Of a stretch of 5,219 nt of DNA, positions 1 through 5,104 are shown one piece after another (position 1 is the stretch's first letter; each line of letters begins with the position of its first letter). A model generated the notes under the pieces. The model searched no databases and had not been told where the DNA came from. It worked only from the letters and a program-made list of their open reading frames with translations. The stretch covers positions 1-5,219 of the forward strand of contig JAMCSN010000150.1 in assembly GCA_023381535.1 (NCBI GenBank), read 5' to 3'. Both the position numbers and the translations under genes were made by a program. This DNA comes from Bacteroidota bacterium. Its GTDB lineage: Bacteria > Bacteroidota > Ignavibacteria > Ignavibacteriales > Melioribacteraceae.

Positions 1-731
1 GCAATAAACTCAGTGTGTAGTTTCTCTTTCTCCGCCAGCTGATTGATAATGGTCGAAAGAGAAGATTCCAGATTGGATTTTATTTCTTCTGTAAGATTTA
101 TTTTTTCATTGATGGTTTTGAGCGCTGCGGTTCTTTTGTTCTCTTCTGTTTTGAGCTGTGTAAGGCGCTCGTTCAAATCCGCTTCAACTTCTTTTATCTT
201 CTCAAGAGATTCGGAAAGATTGCCGCCGTATTGACCGACTACAACGCGCAGTTTCTCTTCCTCTTCTCTAAGGTAATTCAAATTCTGCTGGGTCGTGTTG
301 TATTCTTCCGAAAGTGAATCGAATGTGGATTTAAGCTGATTATATTTCTCGTTCAGTTCTGAAATTTCCTTTTCTTTCGTTTCGGAAATTCTTGCGGCTT
401 CATGTGAATCAAACGATGTAATCTGGATTGATGAAATCGATTCTTCTAGAAAATTTTTTTGCTGTGTTAGGGAGGAAACAGTATCAGTTAATTCCTGTAG
501 TGTTTCGGTTTTGGCATGAATATCGGTTTCAAATTTAACGAGATCGGCTTTTTGTTTATCGATTCTGGCGAATAGTTCCGATGTTTCTTTCCGAGCCTCA
601 GCCAATTTGTTTTCAAGTTCAGCTAGACCCTGGTTTTTTTGAAGGAGCGTGTGAAGGGTATTTTTGAGTTCGTCGTTCTCTTCAACTAGCTTTTCAATTT
701 CGCTTTTCCTAGACTTTGAGAAAACGCCCAT
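1..731 (-). CDS. Long coiled-coil protein, N-terminal 243 codons (partial at left edge)
   Basis: This is an open minus-strand frame from an ATG at 731 to the window edge without a stop, giving 243 residues that begin MGVFSKSRKSEIEKLVEEN. After a short basic start, nearly the whole protein is charged heptad-like helix rich in E, K, L, S, T and Q, with Leu, Ile or Val at regular spacing and no Cys or Trp. This is typical of a long coiled coil. One clear break is the loop VVVGQYGGN around residues 163-171. There is no signal peptide or membrane segment, so it is probably cytoplasmic. The start is supported by GGAGGAG ten bases upstream. It lies 173 bases downstream of rfbA on the same strand and could share its transcript. 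The function is not recognisable: coiled coils attract spurious SMC, myosin or chemoreceptor matches. A C-terminal domain may lie outside the window. Confidence 0.85.
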   Translation of the reverse strand, partial: MGVFSKSRKSEIEKLVEENDELKNTLHTLLQKNQGLAELENKLAEARKETSELFARIDKQKADLVKFETDIHAKTETLQELTDTVSSLTQQKNFLEESISSIQITSFDSHEAARISETKEKEISELNEKYNQLKSTFDSLSEEYNTTQQNLNYLREEEEKLRVVVGQYGGNLSESLEKIKEVEADLNERLTQLKTEENKRTAALKTINEKINLTEEIKSNLESSLSTIINQLAEKEKLHTEFI

Positions 732-741
732 TCTATAGTTG

Positions 742-748
742 CTCCTCC
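742..748 (-). promoter_or_regulatory. Ribosome binding site of the coiled-coil gene
   Basis: On the minus strand GGAGGAG lies ten bases upstream of the ATG at 731. It is a good match to the anti-Shine-Dalgarno sequence and decides the start of the coiled-coil gene, whose reading frame has no other well-placed start nearby. Confidence 0.7.
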
Positions 749-814
749 GTTGGATGCCGTAATATATCTTTGGCAAAGATAATAAACTTTGTGAAATGTA
801 TCCCTATTTTCTCT

Positions 815-864
815 CCTGCCTGCTCGTCTCGCTTTCGAGAGAGCGAAGCGGGCCGGTAGGCAGG
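815..864. repeat. Imperfect palindromic intergenic repeat (REP-like)
   Basis: CCTGCCT at 815-821 pairs with AGGCAGG at 858-864. Between them TCGCT (829-833) can pair with AGCGA (842-846), so the stretch can fold as a nested hairpin. It is visibly more G+C-rich than the surrounding DNA and lies between two minus-strand genes. No T-run follows on either strand, which argues against a simple intrinsic terminator. CCTGCCT/AGGCAGG arms resemble dispersed REP-like intergenic elements, but only one copy is in this window, so membership in a family is inferred. Confidence 0.5.
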
Positions 865-880
865 GAAGGGCAAACTTAGA

Positions 881-904
881 ATTCCCTTGATAGGAAAGGG
901 GAAT
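881..904 (-). terminator. Possible hairpin just after rfbA
   Basis: Directly after the rfbA stop codon, the minus-strand transcript can form a stem of about 8 bp, ATTCCC(C)CTT with AAGGGAAT, with one bulged C and a 7-base loop. No U-tract follows, so it may be a weak or factor-dependent terminator, or a 3'-end stabilising hairpin. Read-through into the coiled-coil gene is plausible. Confidence 0.3.
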
Positions 905-1768
905 CTACTCGTTGTAAATTTTTTCCAGATAGTCTCTGTAAAGCGATTTCGGAATTCTATTGATGTGCGCTCCGAACTGATCTTTATTAATAAATCCTTT
1001 TTGGTACGCGATCTCTTCGATGCAGGCAACCTTCAAACCCTGGCGGTCTTCTATGACTCCGAAAAAGTTTGCGGCTTTGAGCAACGCTTCAGGCGTTCCC
1101 GTATCCAGCCATGCAACGCCGCGCCCGATCTTCTCAACACGCAGTTCACCTTTTTGAAGATACGAACGGTTCACATCTGTAATTTCAAGTTCTCCGCGCG
1201 TAGAGGGTTTCAAGTTTTTGGAAATTGAAACAACGTTGTTATCGAAAATGTAAAGTCCGGGAACGGCATAGTTCGATTTCGGCGCTTTCGGTTTTTCTTC
1301 TATGCTGATTGCTTTCCCATCGTCACCAAACTCAACAATTCCGTAGCGTTCCGGATCGGTTACTTGATAAGCAAAAATTGTTGCGCCGCTTTTGTTCTTT
1401 TCAACAGCGTTATAAAAGAAATTAAGCGTGCCGTAGAAAATATTATCGCCGAGCACCAACGCAACGTTATCGTTACCAATAAATTTTTCACCAATGATAA
1501 ATGATTCGGCAATTCCGTTCGGCGCTTTCTGAACTGCATATTCAACTTTCAGCCCGACGTGAGAGCCGTCATCAAATAATTTTTTGTAAAGAGGAATTGT
1601 ATCTTCGTTGGATATGATTAGAATCTCCCGTATTCCGGCAAGCATTAGAATCGAAAGCGGGTAATAGATCAGCGGTTTATCATAAATTGTAACGAGCTGC
1701 TTGCTGTAAATTTTTGTTATCGGGTACATTCGTGTTCCCGATCCGCCGGCAAGAATTATTCCTTTCAT
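905..1768 (-). CDS. rfbA: Glucose-1-phosphate thymidylyltransferase (RmlA/RfbA)
   Basis: The enzyme joins dTTP and glucose-1-phosphate to give dTDP-glucose and pyrophosphate, the first and feedback-controlled step to dTDP-L-rhamnose and related surface sugars; it is cytoplasmic. The 287-residue length is normal for the short RmlA type. Visible landmarks are the nucleotide loop LAGGSGTRMYP (residues 6-16), SKQL and YDKPLIYYPLS (22-39), the metal-binding LGDNIFYG with D108 (106-113), DPERYGIVEF (138-147), EEKP (157-160), KSNYAVPGLY (164-173), RGELEITDVN (191-200) and AWLDTGT (219-225). I chose ATG at 1768 because family members begin MKGIILAGG. A TTG at 1780 would add four residues with no better ribosome binding site. 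Residue 27 is Thr where RmlA proteins usually have Pro (KQLLP[IV]YDKP). The start overlaps the stop of an upstream small frame (ATGA). No rfbB, rfbC or rfbD is in the window. Confidence 0.97.
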   Translation of the reverse strand: MKGIILAGGSGTRMYPITKIYSKQLVTIYDKPLIYYPLSILMLAGIREILIISNEDTIPLYKKLFDDGSHVGLKVEYAVQKAPNGIAESFIIGEKFIGNDNVALVLGDNIFYGTLNFFYNAVEKNKSGATIFAYQVTDPERYGIVEFGDDGKAISIEEKPKAPKSNYAVPGLYIFDNNVVSISKNLKPSTRGELEITDVNRSYLQKGELRVEKIGRGVAWLDTGTPEALLKAANFFGVIEDRQGLKVACIEEIAYQKGFINKDQFGAHINRIPKSLYRDYLEKIYNE

Positions 1769-2021
1769 AACTTTTTCCAAATCATTTTTGGATGAAATGC
1801 TAATCTTAATATAACTCGTTTTGACAAATATTTCTTTTTAGAGTGGGCAAATATTTTGTTATCGGTGTAAAAGATTTTCTCTTCTTTTTTTGTACAATAT
1901 CAGCGACAATTCCGCCGTAATCGCTAATCTCATTACCATTTGCTTTTAATAAAAATCTTATTATCTTACTTATAGGTTTAACATTGGTGTACTTAGAATG
2001 TCGATTATAACACTTCTGCAT
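1765..2021 (-). CDS. Small uncharacterised gene in two overlapping frames, possibly joined by a -1 frameshift
   Basis: A frame opens with ATG at 2021 (MQKCYNRHSKYTNV) and runs on alone to a stop at 1806. At a run of seven A (1891-1885) the -1 frame becomes open and continues for 39 codons (EEKIFYTDNKIF... ending HPKMIWKKL) to a TGA at 1767-1765 that overlaps the rfbA ATG. Joining the frames gives about 85 residues: basic, without a signal peptide or clear membrane segment. The ATGA overlap suggests that the -1 product, or an ancestor of it, was translationally coupled to rfbA. Against this, no good ribosome binding site precedes 2021, a stop lies two codons upstream of the ATG, and I recognise no family. 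It could be a gene using programmed frameshifting, a gene split by a homopolymer error or mutation, the decayed 3' end of a longer sugar-operon gene, or chance. If it is not a gene, 1769-2062 is simply the A+T-rich divergent intergenic region. Confidence 0.35.
1884..1890 (-). other. A_AAA_AAG slippery heptamer
   Basis: On the minus strand, codons 44-46 of the small frame read CAA AAA AAG, which places the heptamer A_AAA_AAG in the phase needed for -1 slippage. This heptamer is established as a bacterial -1 frameshift site, for example in dnaX and in several IS3-family elements. A -1 slip moves directly into the open frame that ends at the rfbA start. I see no convincing Shine-Dalgarno-like stimulator just upstream and no strong hairpin just downstream, so use of the site is uncertain. 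Confidence 0.3.
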
Positions 2022-2051
2022 TTCTTAAACAGCGAGTTCAATTAGCTAAAA

Positions 2052-2058
2052 AAGGGGG
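2052..2058 (+). promoter_or_regulatory. Ribosome binding site at a GTG start
   Basis: AAGGGGG ends four bases before the GTG at 2063. It is only a partial Shine-Dalgarno match. An out-of-frame ATG at 2061 is followed at once by TGA, so GTG 2063 is the only nearby codon that yields the complete lipoprotein signal peptide. The stacked ATGTGA makes this start unusual. Confidence 0.5.
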
Positions 2059-2062
2059 TAAT

Positions 2063-3145
2063 GTGAAGTTCATTACAGTAATTTTCCTCTCATCAGTTTT
2101 ATTTCTACAACTTGTTTCTTGCAAAGACACGGGTACAGGACCCAACCAAAAGCCATTTAAAGACCCGCGTGATATGACATGGACAGCAGATACAGTATTC
2201 AACCCGAATGAGAGCATCCAAACAACGATGACGACGATGTATGCGAGTTCATCCAGTAATGTTTATTTAGCCGGTCATAATGATGGAAGAGATCAGATTT
2301 GGCATTACGATGGTAAGACGTGGATTTCTATAGATCTTATTTCTCAAATTGGAGGATACACTGTGGTGGGTGTTCATGGTATTTCCGAGAAAAGTATTTG
2401 GGTATATGGTTTTAGAGGATACGGATTTGTTGGTCAAGAATATAAGAGGTTTTTTGTATTAGAAAATAATGGTGGTGCCTGGCAACCTCATGATTTAGAT
2501 GGATATGGAGCAATATTATCTGTTGGAGGAAATGATGAAAGGAATTTGTGGGCGTGCGGAGATAGTGGTTTTGTTTTTAATTATAACGGATCAACGTGGA
2601 AAAAGGATAGAATAAATATACCATTTTTGAAAGGAGCATTTTATACTTTAGTTAGTACTACGGTTTATAAAAATCAGACATATGCATTAGCCTCAATATT
2701 TGATCCTCAAAGAAGCAGAGAATTGTATTATTATGTCTATGGTAATATAAATAACTGGACAATTGCTGATTCAATAGTAATGGACAATCCTTTTTCCGTA
2801 ATTAAATGGGGCTATTTGGGTTTATATTCTTCACCATTTGAGAAATTATATTCTTACGGACCCGGTGGAATATGGGAATGGCAAAATGGTTGGATCAATA
2901 TACTCAAGCTGAATTTCCCTATTAGGGGAATGTATGGGATAAGTAGCGACTACATATTTGCCGCTGGGGACTATGGTTACGTTTACTTTTATGACGGCAC
3001 TTCATGGATACAACTAACAAAGTTTGCCGAAACACCTTCTTACTTAGTTTACACAGACGCATGGACTAACGGATATGAGACATTTATACTGGGGCATACA
3101 GTAAATGGTTGGCCACAAAAGACGGTTATTTGGAGAGGAAAATAA
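2063..3145 (+). CDS. Exported lipoprotein with a predicted seven-bladed beta-propeller
   Basis: The 360-residue protein begins with a type II signal peptide: MKF, a hydrophobic stretch, then lipobox LVSC with the lipidated Cys at residue 20. The mature protein should therefore be anchored in the cell envelope, probably the outer membrane. A short linker rich in Thr, Gly and Pro follows. The rest is built from about seven units of 20-40 residues that share an aromatic/Gly strand, an Asp/Asn-Gly turn and a Trp: IWHYDGKTW (79-87), ENNGGAW (134-140), FNYNGSTW (172-179), YGNINNW (226-232), WEWQNGW (271-277), YFYDGTSW (308-315) and TVIWRGK (354-360). Such repeats mark sialidase- or kelch-like propellers that bind partners or glycans. 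No catalytic motif is visible, so a binding or sensing role is inferred. The start is GTG. The gene ends in tandem stops TAATAA. Codon use looks more A+T-rich than in rfbA. Confidence 0.85.
   Translation: MKFITVIFLSSVLFLQLVSCKDTGTGPNQKPFKDPRDMTWTADTVFNPNESIQTTMTTMYASSSSNVYLAGHNDGRDQIWHYDGKTWISIDLISQIGGYTVVGVHGISEKSIWVYGFRGYGFVGQEYKRFFVLENNGGAWQPHDLDGYGAILSVGGNDERNLWACGDSGFVFNYNGSTWKKDRINIPFLKGAFYTLVSTTVYKNQTYALASIFDPQRSRELYYYVYGNINNWTIADSIVMDNPFSVIKWGYLGLYSSPFEKLYSYGPGGIWEWQNGWINILKLNFPIRGMYGISSDYIFAAGDYGYVYFYDGTSWIQLTKFAETPSYLVYTDAWTNGYETFILGHTVNGWPQKTVIWRGK
2258..3142 (+). repeat. Seven degenerate W-ended protein repeats (propeller blades)
   Basis: In residue numbers of the lipoprotein, the units are 66-87 (NVYLAG...DGKTW), 111-140 (SIWVYG...NGGAW), 161-179 (NLWACGDSG...NGSTW), 206-232 (TYALAS...NINNW), 261-277 (KLYSYGPGG...NGW), 297-315 (YIFAAGDYG...DGTSW) and 339-360 (ETFILG...IWRGK). 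Units 3 and 6 are the closest pair. The last unit lacks its terminal Trp strand, while the N-terminus (DMTWTADTV, 37-45) supplies a matching one. This is what a ring-closing velcro blade would look like. Repeats were aligned by eye. Confidence 0.65.
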
Positions 3146-3153
3146 TAAAGTAG

Positions 3154-3163
3154 AAAAGGAGGG
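3154..3163 (+). other. Orphan Shine-Dalgarno-like sequence
   Basis: AAAAGGAGGG lies nine bases after the lipoprotein stop and is a strong Shine-Dalgarno match, yet no ATG or GTG follows within reach. The first usual start is a TTG at 3186, too far away, with only 19 codons. It may be chance in a purine-rich stretch or the relic of a lost gene start. Confidence 0.3.
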
Positions 3164-3195
3164 ATTAACGAAAAGAAAATTTAATTGAACAAAGA

Positions 3196-3219
3196 AGAGC
3201 GGTGGTTCAGCACCGCTCT
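3196..3219 (+). terminator. Perfect 9-bp hairpin after the lipoprotein gene
   Basis: AGAGCGGTG (3196-3204) and CACCGCTCT (3211-3219) form a perfect stem with a 6-base loop, 50 bases past the lipoprotein stop. Position and strength suit a transcription terminator or a 3'-end barrier. The plus strand lacks an immediate T-run, so it is not a canonical intrinsic terminator. A palindromic dispersed element is the alternative. Confidence 0.5.
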
Positions 3220-3223
3220 CCGA

Positions 3224-3287
3224 ATGCAAATAAAAAATATTTAGGCTCGTTACCCAAATTTAGGGAGAAGACCCTTTTTATTTGCAT
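3224..3287 (+). repeat. 13-bp inverted repeat in the protease leader
   Basis: ATGCAAATAAAAA (3224-3236) is the exact reverse complement of TTTTTATTTGCAT (3275-3287), with 38 bases between. The enclosed loop holds CCC-AAATTTA-GGG (3253-3265), and AGGG (3262-3265) can alternatively pair with CCCT (3272-3275) just before a T-run. The mutually exclusive pairings resemble an attenuator layout, but I match it to no known riboswitch. The second arm ends 44 bases before the protease ATG. Confidence 0.5.
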
Positions 3288-3317
3288 GCGCATAATAGCT
3301 GTTTTAAACAATATTTG

Positions 3318-3326
3318 AAAGGAGGT
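3318..3326 (+). promoter_or_regulatory. Very strong ribosome binding site of the protease
   Basis: AAAGGAGGT is a full nine-base complement to the usual 16S rRNA 3' end and stands five bases before the ATG at 3332. It fixes the start and predicts efficient translation. It is much stronger than the sites of the other genes in the window. Confidence 0.85.
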
Positions 3327-3331
3327 AGAAA

Positions 3332-5029
3332 ATGAAAAAGACTGTGCTTTTTTTCTTATTCTTTAGTTTCATCTCGTCAGTAAACTTTTCTCAAGATTGC
3401 CCTGGACCAATTTCGAGAACTTTGTCTAATGGTGCACATAAATGGTATTGGGACGGTAACCTAAACTTCATCAGCATTAAACGTCAGTTAGGCGGCCCTG
3501 ACTTAGACAATGCGACGGCAACAACTGTGATTAGAAACGCAATAATAAGTGCTGCAGGGGCTTGGTCTACAGCGACTCAAGGAGCCATATCGTTTCAAGA
3601 AGGAACTGCTGCAGATAATGATCTTCCAATTTATGTTCATTCATTAAGTGAGCCGGGGAACGGCTCAGGGGGTCAAATTCAAGTTAGTACGGATTATACA
3701 TGGACAGACGAAGTAAATTTGGTGCAGTACTATGGTGATATCAAAACGGTTTTTGTTCATGAGATGGGTCATATTTTTGGTGCAAATCATAGCTCGTCCT
3801 TCAGTGTTATGAATTATTTGTTTAACGTTGCTAAAAGAACACTAACTACTTGTGATAAAAGTGCACTCGTTGCTGTATATAACCCCCTTTATTTTGTTAC
3901 AGTAAAAAATAATTTTGCAGGAGGACAAATAAAAGTTGAGTATACAACATACACAAATGTTCCGCTTGAAGGATTACCGGTTTTCAACTGGAGAGAAACG
4001 AGTTTCCCACATACTCTTACTGCTTTTGACAATCAAACTCCACCGGATGGTTATAAAAGAATTTGGTATAAGTGGAATGGGATTGATCCTAATTTAATAA
4101 AATCATTAAATACACCAACTGATGGAACCTTCGAAGCGCAGTTCAACAAAGAGTTTAATGTAAATTTCCAAAACAGTTTTGTTGGCGGAGGAACGGGTGG
4201 GACTATTATCGTTGGCAGTACACAATATAATTCTCCAACCTCTTCTTTTCAGGTTATAGAGTTAAATTCGATCTCGGCAACAGCACAGAACCAAACTGTG
4301 AACGGTATTCAGTACACATTTTCACAATGGAGTAACGGGAGTACTTCAGCAACAACAACTTTCTACCCGGGATCAACTATAACATATAGTGCAAATTTTG
4401 TTGGTAAGCCAACCACTGTTGGCGAAAATGTTCACTTCAGTACAGCTGTCGGACAACCGCTTGTTGTGTACTGGACTGATAATGTTAACAATAATGTATC
4501 ATACAAAATTTATAGGAAAGTATATAGAAATGGTGTTTGGAGCGCAGAGACATTGATGGCTACTATAAATCCAGGTGTTCAACAATTTCAGGACCCTGAT
4601 TATCTTTTAGCAAATTGGAAACAGTATGACGCTATAAATTATGATGTGCGGGAATATTATTCAGTCGAAGGAACCTATTCTAATCCGCAATGGTACGCGG
4701 TTTATGGTCAACTTTACTCAATAAATCACAACGATAATATGGCTATGGCAGTCAATGCTGAAAAACCAACAGAGTACTCGATTTCAAACTATCCGAATCC
4801 ATTTAACCCCACAACAACGATTAACTATCAGATACCTGAAAACGGATTTGTTACAATCAAGGTTTACGATGTGCTGAGCAAAGAAGTTGCAACGTTAGTA
4901 AGCGGGAATAAATCTGCTGGATATTATAGTGTTAATTTCGATGCGAGCAAGTTAACCAGTGGAGTTTACATCTATACAATAAATGTAAACGGATTTGCTC
5001 AATCGAAAAAAATGCTGCTGATGAAATAA
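3332..5029 (+). CDS. Secreted matrixin-like zinc metalloprotease with T9SS sorting domain
   Basis: This 565-residue protein should be a peptidase exported by Sec and then released or surface-anchored by the type IX secretion system. In order it has a signal peptide (1 to about 20, MKKTVLFFLFF...NFS), a catalytic domain (about 30-185), two tandem beta-rich modules (about 187-273 and 275-357), an Ig/FN3-like module (about 364-462) and a C-terminal sorting domain (about 482-565, YPNPFNPTTT...SGVY...MLLMK). HEMGHIFGANH at 143-153 is the metzincin motif: H143, H147 and H153 bind zinc and E144 is the general base. SVMNY with M160 is the Met-turn. The short gap from H153 to M160 resembles matrixins (MMP type). 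There is no long MMP propeptide. The only cysteines are C23 and C174. A full-strength ribosome binding site fixes the start. The hairpin upstream suggests separate expression from the lipoprotein. Substrate unknown. Confidence 0.95.
   Translation: MKKTVLFFLFFSFISSVNFSQDCPGPISRTLSNGAHKWYWDGNLNFISIKRQLGGPDLDNATATTVIRNAIISAAGAWSTATQGAISFQEGTAADNDLPIYVHSLSEPGNGSGGQIQVSTDYTWTDEVNLVQYYGDIKTVFVHEMGHIFGANHSSSFSVMNYLFNVAKRTLTTCDKSALVAVYNPLYFVTVKNNFAGGQIKVEYTTYTNVPLEGLPVFNWRETSFPHTLTAFDNQTPPDGYKRIWYKWNGIDPNLIKSLNTPTDGTFEAQFNKEFNVNFQNSFVGGGTGGTIIVGSTQYNSPTSSFQVIELNSISATAQNQTVNGIQYTFSQWSNGSTSATTTFYPGSTITYSANFVGKPTTVGENVHFSTAVGQPLVVYWTDNVNNNVSYKIYRKVYRNGVWSAETLMATINPGVQQFQDPDYLLANWKQYDAINYDVREYYSVEGTYSNPQWYAVYGQLYSINHNDNMAMAVNAEKPTEYSISNYPNPFNPTTTINYQIPENGFVTIKVYDVLSKEVATLVSGNKSAGYYSVNFDASKLTSGVYIYTINVNGFAQSKKMLLMK
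3890..4402 (+). repeat. Tandem duplicated beta-rich module in the protease
   Basis: Residues 187-273 and 275-357 align over their length: FVTVKNNFAGG...IKV with FNVNFQNSFVGG...IIV, LTAFDNQ...GYKRIWYKWNG with ISATAQNQ...IQYTFSQWSNG, and FEAQFN with YSANFV. The pattern of an initial Val/Phe strand, Gly-Gly turn, a central aromatic-x-x-Trp and a closing Ala-x-Phe strand resembles the divergent InlB B-repeat/bacterial repeat modules of secreted proteins. They probably act as spacers or binding units between protease and sorting domain. Confidence 0.6.
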
Positions 5030-5038
5030 TTTTACTGT

Positions 5039-5061
5039 AGGGTCGAGGTAACCTCGACCCT
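5039..5061. repeat. Near-perfect 23-bp intergenic palindrome
   Basis: AGGGTCGAGGT and ACCTCGACCCT are exact reverse complements around a single central A (5050). As RNA this gives a 10-bp stem with a TAA loop. It lies between two convergent genes, nine bases after the protease stop, so it could end transcription from both sides, although neither side has a clear T-run. The G+C-rich symmetric form also suits a dispersed palindromic repeat. Confidence 0.7.
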
Positions 5062-5104
5062 CCGCCTTCGTTGTAATTGTCAAAAACAGTGACCACGGAA
5101 AATT

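Noticed and set aside
43..234. Plus-strand open frame of 63 codons with hydrophobic residues
   Set aside because: It lies wholly antisense to the coiled-coil gene. Its Ser/Phe/Leu-rich product is the expected mirror of Glu/Lys codons, and it has no ribosome binding site.
733..1029. Minus-strand open frame of 98 codons
   Set aside because: It overlaps the rfbA 3' end in another frame and runs through the palindromic repeat; the product is low-complexity and basic.
887..1228. Plus-strand open frame of 113 codons
   Set aside because: It is antisense to the conserved 3' half of rfbA and has no recognisable motif.
1360..1545. Minus-strand open frame of 61 codons inside rfbA
   Set aside because: It is entirely within rfbA in another frame, and rfbA is unambiguous there.
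1984..2011. Possible plus-strand promoter TTGGTG - 16 bp - TATAAC for the lipoprotein
   Set aside because: The -35 box matches only three of six bases and the region is A+T-rich, so such matches arise easily by chance. The promoter rules for this lineage may also differ.
3044..3229. Minus-strand open frame of 61 codons
   Set aside because: It is antisense to the lipoprotein 3' end and reads through the hairpin at 3196-3219; it has no ribosome binding site and its composition is not protein-like.
3196..3287. Leader as a known riboswitch or CRISPR-like repeat pair
   Set aside because: No conserved riboswitch core is visible and there is only one inverted pair with no regular spacer series.
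3291..3296. CATAAT as a -10 box for the protease
   Set aside because: It is a five-of-six match, but no acceptable -35 lies 16-18 bases upstream, so it is not supportable as a promoter.
2063..5029. Lipoprotein and protease as one operon acting as a dedicated two-protein system
   Set aside because: They are adjacent and both exported, but a strong hairpin and a 186-base leader separate them and no shared motif links them. Functional pairing would be speculation.
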